Shown: one piece after another, positions 32,752 to 42,813 of the stretch
How the letters are laid out: every line of letters begins with the position of its first letter
Numbering within the stretch: the first letter of the stretch is position 1
Origin: Macrophomina tecta
Taxonomy: Eukaryota > Ascomycota > Dothideomycetes > Botryosphaeriales > Botryosphaeriaceae
Assembly (NCBI GenBank): GCA_024180945.1
Contig: JAKSGN010000010.1
Span: forward strand, 620,001-684,000
DNA length: 64,000 bases
Reading direction: 5' to 3'
The notes under the pieces: model-generated
Told to the model about the DNA's origin: nothing
The model's input: only the letters and a program-made list of their open reading frames with translations
The model's database searches: none
Position numbers and translations under genes: made by a program

Positions 32752-34488
32752 TCAAACCCGCCCACCAAACAAGTATAACGCATCTGCAAAACACACAGCC
32801 TTCTGCCTCTCGAACAATTGCCTCTCCCACTCCTCCCCCGACATACCTTGTGCCTCCTTCGCCCTCGTTGCTGCGGCTTGCAGCTTCACCAAGTCGGCCA
32901 GAACGTATAAGTCCGCATTCCGGCACACCTTTTCGTTCATCCACCGTCGCACATGCTCGACCTGTGCCTCCACATCATCTGACCATGAAGATATTGTAGT
33001 CGCCTCCGTCGTCGCCGCGGCACAACGCCAGATCACAGTCCGCATCAATGCATCCCGCCTTCCGTCGAAAGCTGCGATGTCACGCTCCCGCGCGAAATGC
33101 CCGAGGCAGAGGAGCTGCGGGAGATAGTCGTCGTGCACATTAGGGAGGAGTTTCGATGTATGACGGATAAGTTGAACAAGGTCGTGGAAGAGATCGGGTT
33201 TGAGCGCAGTGATGGAGGAGGCGATGAGGGGGGCGGGAGGGGGGGAGGGGACAGCGTCATCGGGAGGGTGGATGTCGGGCAACGCGCAGGTACTGGCGTA
33301 CGAAGTGGTTGTGGCAGCGACGCTGCAGGATAGAGAAGGGTGAAAAGGCGGGCTAGATAATGGTAGAAAGCTGTTCGGAACAATGGAACAGGACGTTGTC
33401 TCAGTAGTATCGCCAGACGATGTGGAGGCAGCTGCTGCGGCGCGAAGACGTCGTTCAAGACTCCCTGCTGACTCTCTCGCGGGCTCTTCTGTGGCACTGC
33501 CAACACTCTGTGGTCTATTTATTGCTTCTAGCTGATGCTCGCGAACGTGAGCGTCAAGCTGGGTTGGAAACACTTCCGTCAGGATGAGCTCTGAGCCAAA
33601 CGGGCTATCTGGCACCTGCATCTCGTCCGATTGATCAGACAGAGCTTCGTGCGCTTTGCGCTTCAGAGATCTTTCAATTTCACCGCTTGTAGTTTCAACA
33701 ATCGGCGATTCGAGATCAGATTCAGGCGAGTCGGCTTTCTCTCCAATCGGCAGTGGTGATAGGACCGCATCATCGTACCGCGGAGGCGCATCTTCGACAA
33801 GCGGGTTCCATGAGGAGCCGTGTGTATCGTGGGGATAGTCCGACCAACAATTTACAGCAGCGCGCCATCCATTGGTGTAGACTGAGCGATAGTCAATGGC
33901 TGGAGTGGTTGTCTTCGGCCATTCTCTTCGTAATTTCGAGCAGATGTCGGACAGGCGGAGCTGTACGGATTCATCAGCCGTAAGGTATAAGTCGAGACTA
34001 TTGGCTTCTGAAAGAGCCTGTAAGCAGGATAGGATTTCGGCAGGGACGCCAGTCACAGGCTTCTGCAGCTTGCGACGCGGGACAGGCATCACAACGAAGG
34101 CTGGAGCGTCAAGGCCGCAGCGTACTTCTAGATGATTTTCGCCCATGTACTGGCGCGCATCGTCAGACCCATTCCTGGCGGTATGTATATCCACAGACAT
34201 TGATAATTGTTCTGCGGGGATGATCAAATACATGTTGCGGGGACGCTCGGAGGTTGAGGCATGAAGTTTGACCGGAACGTGGATATTGATTAACACGCGC
34301 TGTTCAAGAGCCGCATCCCGTCCAATATGCAGAGTTAAATTGGCCTTGGCGTTGTCCGGTCCACAAAGTCGTCCAAGATACCTCCGCCTGCCCGTTCTTT
34401 TGTCCAGCCATCCCACCATTACCTGTTTACTCAAAACTGGTTCCAACTGACCTCCGATGACCTTAAGACCGCGGTCGGAAGAACCCAT
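32752..34488 (-). CDS. conserved fungal protein of unknown function, 578 aa (paralogue 1)
   Basis: The frame has its first ATG at 34488 (GAACCCAT context); codons upstream look non-coding. The N-terminal ~220 residues form an ordered-looking region with YLIIPAEQLSMS and, near 120-180, LDLYLTADESVQLRLSDI. A Pro-rich hinge holds PPRYDD near residue 235, followed by an acidic/Ser-rich region with KRKAHE, a likely nuclear signal, near 276. The C-terminal ~200 residues look helical (DLFHDLVQLIRHTSKLLP; EHVRRWMNEKVCRNADLY). I do not recognise the family. The layout matches the neighbour at 36193-37320, so the two are probably diverged paralogues. The intact 1.7-kb frame argues for function. Confidence 0.75.
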   Translation of the reverse strand: MGSSDRGLKVIGGQLEPVLSKQVMVGWLDKRTGRRRYLGRLCGPDNAKANLTLHIGRDAALEQRVLINIHVPVKLHASTSERPRNMYLIIPAEQLSMSVDIHTARNGSDDARQYMGENHLEVRCGLDAPAFVVMPVPRRKLQKPVTGVPAEILSCLQALSEANSLDLYLTADESVQLRLSDICSKLRREWPKTTTPAIDYRSVYTNGWRAAVNCWSDYPHDTHGSSWNPLVEDAPPRYDDAVLSPLPIGEKADSPESDLESPIVETTSGEIERSLKRKAHEALSDQSDEMQVPDSPFGSELILTEVFPTQLDAHVREHQLEAINRPQSVGSATEEPARESAGSLERRLRAAAAASTSSGDTTETTSCSIVPNSFLPLSSPPFHPSLSCSVAATTTSYASTCALPDIHPPDDAVPSPPPAPLIASSITALKPDLFHDLVQLIRHTSKLLPNVHDDYLPQLLCLGHFARERDIAAFDGRRDALMRTVIWRCAAATTEATTISSWSDDVEAQVEHVRRWMNEKVCRNADLYVLADLVKLQAAATRAKEAQGMSGEEWERQLFERQKAVCFADALYLFGGRV

Positions 34489-35099
34489 GGGATTTATTAA
34501 TAGAAAGCAATCGAGGAATGTAATAAATCTAGAAGCGGTAGCGCCTGCGAAAAGGGTTAATGACGATGCCAATAACGCGACAGTTGGGTGAGAGGGGTAG
34601 GGGCATAGGTAACAGCTCCGTACGCAACAGACCACCGCAGCCAAGGTATCAACACCGACGACGGGCCGATGGGGCGCAGACTCTAGGACAGCTGGGCACT
34701 ACGAGAGTGCTGGAGTCGCCACTAAAAGCAAGCGCAAGGCACCAACACAGCGTCGGGCTGATAGGGACGTAGGTGGCCGAATCGCGCAGGACGATGCCTG
34801 TGAATGGATTGAACGATGTTGGTAGAGTGTATTCTAATGTATCGCGACGAAAGGTTTGGATGGAATGATGGATATTGATGTTATCAAGGCGGTTGTTGTT
34901 GGTTGTGTAGATGAATCGGAGCTGCTATGAGAGTTCTCCGCGCCAGCCAGGAAGTCTTGGCAACGATTAATAACCTCTTGGCTCTTCAAGCACGTGACAT
35001 TAGAACGCTAATCGCTTTAGTGGCTTCTATATACAACCGAGGAGCTCCGAAGAGCAAGCGCGTCGCTTCGCAGCCTAAAAGTGCTTCTGGTCTGTACTA
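34489..35099. other. upstream region of the 578-aa protein gene
   Basis: No ORF with motifs; presumably contains the promoter and 5' untranslated region of the minus-strand gene. Confidence 0.4.
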
Positions 35100-35904
35100 A
35101 CGTAAGTTCTGATCTCAGTTCGCCAAGTTTGGCGTCGTCGGCGGCCGAATAATATATATTTTACATGCCTTGTTGTATCCATTGGGAAACTAACTGCATC
35201 TCTCAACGACGTCCACTCTTCCCAAGCATCATTGGCCGGAGGCTTGAGCTCCAACACTTTGATTGTCGGCCGAAGGTGAGCTCGGTCGAGGCGACGATGT
35301 ACAGGGCTCGTGGTGTCAGAAACTCAACCACCTGCAATTTAGCGGCGGTGTACCTGGCCTTCAGGTTGGTGAAGGATGTGAGCAGCTGCGCCGAGGCAAC
35401 CGTTGCCGAGGCCTCGAAGGCGCGCTGTCGGCCTCGAGCGTCGCGTCCATGGAGGCGTGAGGGAGGCACTGTGGTCGAGCGTCTGCAAAGGTGTCCACAG
35501 AGGTGTTTGGCGTTGGGCGTTACGCGTTTGGCAGTTGCGCGTTTAGTAGCTGCACGGCGGAGAATCTCGTTATCGCCGATAAGGTCGTGGTTTGAGATAA
35601 GGAGGTTGTGGCCACAACCTCGGCGATACTCAACACAAGCCACCAGCCGACCGACCGCCGGCCCTGCCTGCCAGGCTCCGTGCTCAATTTCCCGCTGCCC
35701 GAGATCTTGAGGAGGCCGAAAGCCACCTGCTCGCCAGCGCCCATCTCGTCCTGGGTTGCCACGAGCTCGAGCTGCTGGCGGCCAAGCTCCAGCTGACGCA
35801 CGCCAACCCCCACGACGCCCGCCGCCCACCTGCTTTTCCTCGACCGCACCTGGTCCAAGCTCGCCAGCCTCACGCAACACTCCAACGCTTCCGCCTTCGA
35901 TCAC
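35100..35904 (-). pseudogene. unrecognised broken gene
   Basis: A minus-strand stretch reads VASAQLLTSFTNLKARYTAA and LQVVEFLTPRALYIVAS, then, after a one-base frame change near 35255, KVLELKPPANDAWEEWTSLR and SFPMDTTRHVKYI. It looks like the remnant of a conserved protein, but I cannot name the family. On the plus strand 35690-35950 another protein-like stretch (LLFLDRTWSKLASLTQHSN; DHFVDRYAGFPFSV) overlaps its upstream part, so strand and limits are uncertain. Confidence 0.35.
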
Positions 35905-36192
35905 TTCGTCGACCGCTACGCCGGCTTCCCATTTAGTGTCCGGGTGAGGTAGTCAGCGTGGTAGATGGCAGAGGGGGGCGGTGATATAGCATGTCGGTCG
36001 AGCCACCGGGGTCGTCTCGGCAGACGCGCGGAAGTAGGGAACGGATACACTTGCACGTTTGCGGGTAAGGTCACGTTGCAGTCATAGGATCGGAGGCGTG
36101 CAAGTAAGAGCCAAGATTAGATTTGATCGCGGAACCAGAGACACGCCGGATGACGCGTAAAAGCGTGTGGCAACAACCTATCTGCATCTACG

Positions 36193-37320
36193 CTACAAGT
36201 TTGCCGAGAAAGTCACTTCCGCAAGGTCATCCCAGATCCGTTTCTCCGCTTCTCTCATCTCGTCTGTAACCCAGTCAGTAAGCTCCTCCTTAACGTGCGG
36301 CAGCTGCTCGTCGAGACGCAAGTCTATTAGATCAGAAGTACTCGTATGCATATCTTCAACTTGGTCATCCAACTCCTGCTGCAGCGCGTCAGTCCTCTCG
36401 CCCTGCTCCTCTATCTTCTTGGTCAGATCCAGTCTTAGCTGTGACCCTTTTTCCTCGATGCGCTCGTCAAGTCTGGCCAGCATCCGCGCCTCCAGATCGC
36501 GCAGTTGCCTTTCAGACTCTTCACGCGACCGACGTGCTTCTTCAGCGATGTAGTGTCGTGTCTCTACCCTACACTCCTCCAGGACCTGCTTGCGGAAAGT
36601 CTCAAAGGCTTGCAGTTGGCCGGGCGGACTCTCCGCCCGTCGCTTCTTACCGGCCCGTGTGGAGGGAACATTGGGGGGCGGAGTGAGTGCAAGCTCATCG
36701 TACGAAGGCGGGCTTTCGGCGGCCAGGCCGTGCGAAGGTGGCGCCAGCGGGTTGCCACCCAGGATCCTGCCACCCTGACCAGAGTAAAGTGTGGGCAGGC
36801 TGGAGAAGCGGAGCGAGGGTCTCCAGGAGCGATCGGCCGCCATGCGGCTGAGAGCCTGAACACGGGCAGTGGAGAGGTTCGAACGCGCCAGATACAAGGT
36901 GATCTCATCCGCACCAGCCATCTCATGGAGCATGTCCAAGTCCTCGGAAGAGGCCTTGTTCCTGGGAGTAAGCCCAGTGTGAGCCGGGCCAACAACGAGC
37001 CCTCCAGGCTTTGCCAACGCTAGGCGGATGCCGACGGGCTCCGCTGCGAGCGCCGACGCGACATGCTCAGGCACGTCTGTCGGGCTGTCAAAAGATGTAA
37101 TGTGCTCGGGGTGGATAAGGACGTAGATGAAGAATTTTTTTGAGCCTGCCGGCTTGAAAGCCACGGGCAGTCGCAGCCGGAACGTCGCAGTCCTGTGCTG
37201 CAGATCGAACGCGATGGCGAGAGACAGCGAAGGCGAAGTGGAAGAGGAACCGGCGTCCGGGGAGGAGCGCCATTGAGTAACGACGCGGACATCAGCAACG
37301 ACGAAGGGTTCGGCATCCAT
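36193..37320 (-). CDS. conserved fungal protein of unknown function with coiled coil, 375 aa (paralogue 2)
   Basis: The ATG at 37320 starts a domain resembling the N-terminus of the 578-aa neighbour: FFIYVLIHPEHITSFD aligns with its YLIIPAEQLSMS block and ADEITLYLARSNLSTARVQ with LDLYLTADESVQLRLSD. The Pro-rich hinge PPSYDE near residue 204 and KKRR nuclear signal near 225 follow in the same order. Residues about 240-345 are a highly charged coiled coil (RRSREESERQLRDLEARM). A canonical intron (37367-37322; GTATGT, GCTGAC, CAG) lies two bases before the ATG, most simply in the 5' untranslated region. A nuclear, oligomerising protein is a reasonable guess; function is unknown. Confidence 0.75.
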   Translation of the reverse strand: MDAEPFVVADVRVVTQWRSSPDAGSSSTSPSLSLAIAFDLQHRTATFRLRLPVAFKPAGSKKFFIYVLIHPEHITSFDSPTDVPEHVASALAAEPVGIRLALAKPGGLVVGPAHTGLTPRNKASSEDLDMLHEMAGADEITLYLARSNLSTARVQALSRMAADRSWRPSLRFSSLPTLYSGQGGRILGGNPLAPPSHGLAAESPPSYDELALTPPPNVPSTRAGKKRRAESPPGQLQAFETFRKQVLEECRVETRHYIAEEARRSREESERQLRDLEARMLARLDERIEEKGSQLRLDLTKKIEEQGERTDALQQELDDQVEDMHTSTSDLIDLRLDEQLPHVKEELTDWVTDEMREAEKRIWDDLAEVTFSANL

Positions 37321-37367
37321 CCTGAGTAGAATGACGTGTCAGCAGCGGAACAGGAGTACACACATAC

Positions 37368-38848
37368 CTGGAAAGCTGAGCCCCTCTGACGTCGCAGAGG
37401 ATCCCACCCACCCAGGCTTTGATTAGGAGTAGCCTTGACTCCAGAGAAGAGGCGGCCCTCGCGCACGAACTGCCCGACCGGCGGGAACGATAGCTTCGAC
37501 GACGGCGGCTGCGGCCGTGACGCCGCATCCCCTACACAGACCCCAGCTCTTCTGCCAAAGGGACCCCGGAGGACGTTTGGCAGGTAGAAAACTGGCCAGC
37601 CGGCCTGCTGTCGAATAACACTCGCCCCCCGACGGGTCAGGAAGTAGTACGGCACGGCTACCCGCCGGACGCGGATACCTTTGGACTGACCCTATTCTCG
37701 AATCCACGGGAGAAGCGAGTTGCAAAATTGGTCGGCAGGCGTGGTGCGATGGACGAGCGCGGAATAGAACTATGCGGGGGATGATTGAGGAGATGAAGAC
37801 GCCTCGAAGGGGCGCGCGTTGATAAGTGCGGAGGCGGAACGGAACCATGCTTTTCCGGATTTAGGCAGCCGTCCTCCCCGTCCGCCGTCCGAGGCTTCGA
37901 ACGCACAACAGACATCCGTCATGGCCCGTGCATAGTACCACGTGATTTCGCGTAAACGCGTTCCGAGTCACCCCATTTTCCCTACCGGCTTCTCCGCACT
38001 TCTCACTACTAACTTATCTTTACAAGAGTCACTTTTTGTGTGCAAACAGTCACCCTTTGGGCGGGTGTGGCCCGTAACGTCACAAATCGTCCCGGATCTT
38101 CCATGCAATAGACAGGGGATCCCGTCGAACATCCGCCAAGCCTTCTACGGCCCATTTACGAATCCCCTCTTCTCCTCCTCTTCTGCTGTGCCGCAATGCT
38201 GCCTTCGAAGTACAGGCTGTCCTCGCCTCGCACGCCCGTTGCCTTGTACGTTTCCTCCTCTGCTTGGAATACTGATCATTCCCCGCCGTACCTTACGCGC
38301 CCGCCGCCTCCTCGACCTCCTTGACATCCTTGACCTCGAAATACAGGCTATCTCCCACTACACCGAAGAATGCTATCCTCGTCGCTATTACCGCAAACCT
38401 GACGAGCTTAGGCAACTAGCACCCACATAAAAAATATCTATTCTCCAACAATATTAGAGTCAGGACGAGACTTCTAATACACCGTTATAATACGCTTATC
38501 GTCTAGCCACAAGGACTTTATGACCCCACGGCGAGATCCCGCAGGGGAAGAAGGCCCACAGGGACAAGTGAAAAATCCAGGAAACCGTCTTTGGGCGCAG
38601 AGGACTATAGCCTAGCGGAATAATCGTACACAGACGCATGTTGGTGTTCGCTAGGTGGCTCGAGGAGTAGGATGGCCCGAGGACTAGTAGAACACGTTAG
38701 CAAGAATCTTTTTATTCATTGCTACGACGAATAACCGTTTTGTAGCCCAGCCCCATCTGCCCTCACATCCATTGCTTTGCTGATGCGAGTGGTATCAACT
38801 AAAATATTATAGGCGCGCCTTGCAAACGTCTTCACCGCCCAGGCTACC
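37368..38848. other. intergenic; one unrecognised plus-strand ORF
   Basis: An ORF at 37942-38430 (162 codons) has no motif that I recognise; its C-terminal part (DLEIQAISHYTEECYPRRYY) looks protein-like. From 38440 to 38720 the sequence becomes AT-rich with RIP-like TA content. No other gene can be supported. Confidence 0.35.
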
Positions 38849-39501
38849 CTAACCGTCCTGGTCGCCCGTGGCGCCCAAATCCGCGGGACCGTTACCGTCG
38901 TTACTTTGGTTGTTCTCGCCATCGCCGCCCCGAAAGAAGTTCCAAGCCCCCACCGCTACGCCCCCAACCGCCGCGCCAGCCTGTACCGCCCCGCCCACAA
39001 CCGCCACCCCGTATCCCCCCATCGCCGCGCTCTGGAACGTCGCGAAAACGCTGTGCGCCGCGACCGAGGCGCCCTGCGCGCCTGCGGCCAACGAACCTAC
39101 CCATTTAAAAAAAATCACTAAGTCAGTAAACAAGTGCTGACAATGTACATGCATGAAGAGGAAACGTCTAAGCACAACTCACCAGCGGCTGGCCCAGCAG
39201 CCGTGAACCCGGCAGCTCCGAGCAGCGGCCCCGCGACGACGAAAGGCGCGGCGAAGACGACGCCGTTCGCGACGTAGAAAGCCGTTTGGTAGGGATGCTC
39301 GGTTATGTAGTCCTGGATGTGCTTAGGGGCTTGATCCCACTCGATACCGGCGACTCTGTCGCGTGCGTTGGAGCCGGCGTTGTGGAAGAACTGCTGCGTG
39401 CCGACGAAGGCGCTCCGCATGGAGTCCATGGGCTGTGCGTTGGAAGCGGCGTTTCGGAAGAGCTGCTGCGCCCCAGCGAGGGCATTCTGCATGGAATTCA
39501 T
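38849..39501 (-). CDS. IFI6/IFI27 (ISG12)-like small membrane protein
   Basis: Exons 39501-39183 and 39096-38849 flank an 86-nt intron (39182-39097; GTGAGT...GTAG) and give 188 residues. The domain AAPFVVAGPLLGAAGFTAAG, then spliced AAGSLAAGAQGASVAAHSVF and QSAAMGGYGVAVVGG, is the Gly/Ala-rich hydrophobic pattern of the IFI-6-16 family; the splice joins the family's AAGS-type motif exactly. In animals these proteins sit in mitochondrial or ER membranes and modulate apoptosis and antiviral defence; fungal ones are uncharacterised. The first ~46 residues are a tandem repeat (MNSMQNALAGAQQLFRNAAS and MDSMRSAFVGTQQFFHNAGS). The tail is Gly/Asn/Asp-rich. No earlier ATG lies in frame, so 39501 is chosen. 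Confidence 0.8.
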
Positions 39502-40532
39502 GGGCTGCGAGCTGTTCAGATGTTCAAGACTGCGGTAGAGGCTGGAAAGGAGTTGTGGGAAGACTCTGGGAATGACAGCGGCGAGTGTTGTTGCTGGGAA
39601 ATACAGGGCCAGGCTGACACTGCAAGTCACCCCGCACCTAGTCCCACGCGTGTCGTGGCGGGTTTCACTCTCACCAAACACTACTCTGAATTTTGACCGT
39701 CAGTTCCAACGCTATGACGGCTTTCCGCTATTTTAAACCTGCTCTAGGGCCTCTTAACTTATGCTTAATATTTTTCTACGTCGCATCCTCGACTCTCGCT
39801 GCAATACGCGATGAATGATCCCTGTCGGCTAAGTCATTATCACAGCGGCGCAGCACATCAAAGACTTTTCAGCCCTGCGCATACGTAGCTATAGTTTCAG
39901 TGGTTTATTTTAAAGATAGTGGGTTTATATAGGCGACCGGAAATCAATAATCGCTTACGTTATACTTCGGGCGGCGTGACCCCGATTCCTACCCTAAGGA
40001 GCGACACCCATAATTCCCATTTCCCGCTTGCTGGCCCTGAGCGTGCTGTAACCACAGAGCAGGCGAGTCGCAGAAACCTAATATTAGCGCATTGCAAGGC
40101 TACCCCTGCTTGGAGATTTCAGAATAGTTTCGCACTACTATAGCTCGCTAGGGGATCTGCTGCATAAAGAAGGCCGTCGCCTCACTACCGAGCACTTTCT
40201 TGCTCATGCGATCAATCACGTCTACCTTTCCTCCAACGCCTATTTTTTTATGGGTAGATACTTAGCAGGCGACACAGTATACAATATCCGTTTTCAATTC
40301 CGAGTTGCATTCTATCCAAATTTCGAGAAGAGGAATGGGGTATGTTTACTACCAATATTTGCAGGCCGTGTATATCAAATATACTTCGGAACCATATGGT
40401 TTTCCAAAAAATTATACTCAATAGGTCTACTGACCCTTATTTCTCAAAACTATATCTTCTACGGAGCATACATATGCAACCTCCTAGAACATTATTAAGG
40501 CAGCTCCATTCTGCTATTTCCCGTAACATCGC
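39502..40532. other. upstream of IFI6-like gene, passing into AT-rich RIP-eroded DNA
   Basis: The first ~200 bp probably contain the promoter of the IFI6-like gene. Beyond 39720 the DNA is AT-rich with short chance ORFs and no recognisable gene. Confidence 0.45.
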
Positions 40533-41025
40533 GTGGGAACTTCGGGAACGTGCAAAGATATAAAAATTAAGAAAAGAAACTCAAACAAGCTCCAAGCGCA
40601 TAGCGGCATCACCAATCAGAAGAAAAGAAAAAAAGGCAGTCGGTTAGAGAATAAAGACATAAAATCCCACCTAAAGCAAGGACTATCGTTCGTGGAACTA
40701 GAATTTCATCTCCGAAGGACTAAAGAATACATTTACAGAAGGGCTAAACAATTCCCTTAGAAAGAGTTAAAAGAATTAACAAAGAACAAAAGAGGTAAAC
40801 GGTCAGAAAAGGAAATCGAAGCGTTATTACTCCTGCGAGAAGAGAGCAGAAAGATCAGCAAGATCGCCATATTACTACGTAGGCCCGTCTAGAATGTTTA
40901 CAAGAAGCTCGACGAGCTGGCTAGCCGCATTTCCGCTATAGAGGACCCTTGCGTCACTCATAGACCACACGAACTGTCACCGGTTGTGGGAGAATCTCTC
41001 TTCAAGTCTCGATTTCTGCAAATTT
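40533..41025 (+). pseudogene. RIP-eroded remnant with repeated HTH/Myb-like segments
   Basis: The plus strand encodes KSHLKQGLSFVELEFHLRR followed by YIYRRAKQF, then a TAG, then RSEKEIEALLLLREESRKIS and IAILLRRPV, TAG, NVYKKLDELA. Two successive segments share the pattern charged-helix, 'L..L/I..LxR', 'vYxKxxxL', as in SANT/Myb-like or resolvase-type helices. The stops are TAG. The parent gene is not identified. Confidence 0.45.
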
Positions 41026-42339
41026 AGAAAGATATAATAGCAGACCAGGTGACTGAGACTTGGAAGAAATTTATCTCACAGAAATGTACGGATGACTTGC
41101 TATCCCTTATTTCGAAAGGAATTCCCCAGCCTATAAAGGGTTTACTTACCAAGCTGGGCAACCCCTCATTCAAAGATCTGCAAGACTTACCATAGACGCA
41201 CACAACCAAAGCAGGTACAGCCACCTACAAAAAGTCAATAGCCACCTAGTCAGTACGCCAACATCGTCCCCAAAATACAGGAGTTACTATAGCACCGAAA
41301 GCACTCTAATTTACCCAAGATTAGTCGATAGTATATCTCATATACATATTTTACATACTCTGCTTTTTTTAGACAGTGATAAGTGCCTCTAATATCATAC
41401 TGGCCGTGAGAATGTAAGAAGAATGTTGGCGCACAAGCCAGGTGGCCATTAATTTCTTATAGGTGGCTATACGATCAGTCCGTAATCGCACACCCAACGT
41501 ACAAGTACTAACTAGACGCATGTAAGATCCTAACAGGCTAACTAAGGTTTCTATTAGCAAAAAGGCGTAGTAAATTTCAAAAGGCTTAAATAGGGCAATA
41601 CCGTAGCCCCAGGAGGCATGGTCTAGCAGTCGGATATCCTCTTTTACGAGCTTTACGACCTATAAAGTCAAGCAATGCTTTGACTGCTAGAGATAGAGTT
41701 ATATTAGGACAGAGTATTAGGCACTGTAAGCCTGTAGCTGTTGCGCAGGCCAGCACAGCTCCAAGAAATACGACCAAAGAACCACACACAGCCTAAAGCG
41801 CGGCGTGCCCGCGAAGAAAGAAGTAGAAGGAAAGAGTAGAACAGGCGAGAGCTTTTAGACTATTTATTCGCCCTTAAACGGCACTCGAACCGCTAACCCT
41901 ACTCGAGAGCCGATATCTCCTATTCTCTAGAAAACCTACTTATAGTCTTACAAGTGCCCCCTCTTCTAATTCTATTAGCTACTCGCCGCAGGTACATTTC
42001 ATTCCCAAGATCATCAAACTTTAGCAATCCAACTACATATTCCATTGGCACAAACTCCCAGTCAAACCACTCAGTCCGGTCGGCCCCACAAAAGACCTCG
42101 GGATTAGAATCCAGCATCCGCATAAGCTCCTTTAAAAACACCCACACCCTCGAATCTTCTATAAGTTCCACCACAGCAATTTTAACCGTCGCCGGATCCC
42201 GGTATTCCCCACGAACCCGTATTTATCTCCGCCTCCGCCTAGCTTCCGCCGAGGCCTTCTGCGCATCGTCGTAAAACGAGATGAATTAATTGGGCTTACG
42301 ATTCCCCCAGTCCAGGTGTTGCAGCATGTTTTTAATAGT
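41026..42339. other. AT-rich eroded DNA with one protein-like stretch
   Basis: Mostly without signal. On the minus strand 42174-41960 encodes FLKELMRMLDSNPEVF and EFVPMEYVVGLLKFDDLGNE, which looks like a remnant of a real fungal protein, family unknown. No intact gene is present. Confidence 0.4.
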
Positions 42340-42535
42340 ACATAGTCCTGCGAGCCTCAAAATGGGAACCAGTCCGCGAAACTAATAATAAATTCTAGTT
42401 GTTCGCTACTACGAAATAAGTGGCGCTGGCTATAAGCATCTAGCACTATAACCGAGGCAAACAGAAAGCTTAAACAAATCAAATAATAAGGCATTAATCA
42501 GCCAACGATTAGGCTCATATTCCATCAGTTTTTAA
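42340..42535 (+). repeat. dispersed repeat, copy 2 (partner 18445-18643)
   Basis: Same orientation as copy 1 and about 200 bp long. It has more TA dinucleotides than copy 1 (e.g. AAACTAATAATAAATTCTAG against AAGCTGATCATGGAAAATCT), in line with RIP of this copy. Confidence 0.8.
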
Positions 42536-42813
42536 CAGTAACGATATGCTAAGAATTAATTAGGTAGCTATTTAGATCGCCGCACTTAATACCGTCTAGT
42601 ATAAGCGGCGTCTGCGAAAGATTGTCGTAGATATAGTAGAGTATTAGAACTTCGTTTAGCCTCACTTAATAAGGTGCGAGAAGTGTGTTAAAATATCGAA
42701 TAGATAGCGGTCGCATACACGTTTCCATACTCGTAGGAGATTATAACGACCCAGTAGTAGAGTGGTGTGCTCTAACTTTAATTCTTAACGCTAGGAGTAT
42801 TACTAACGAGTTA

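Noticed and set aside
35165..35710. 181-codon plus-strand ORF
   Set aside because: Arg/Ser-rich and motif-free; the opposite strand looks more protein-like, so only a low-confidence minus-strand remnant is listed.
40250..40498. 82-codon hydrophobic ORF
   Set aside because: Phe/Tyr/Ile-rich composition is what AT-rich DNA gives by chance; no homology is evident.
41862..41890. GGTTCGAGTGCC-like box (minus strand) as a tRNA gene
   Set aside because: No acceptor stem, A box or anticodon arm can be folded around it; the region is RIP-eroded.
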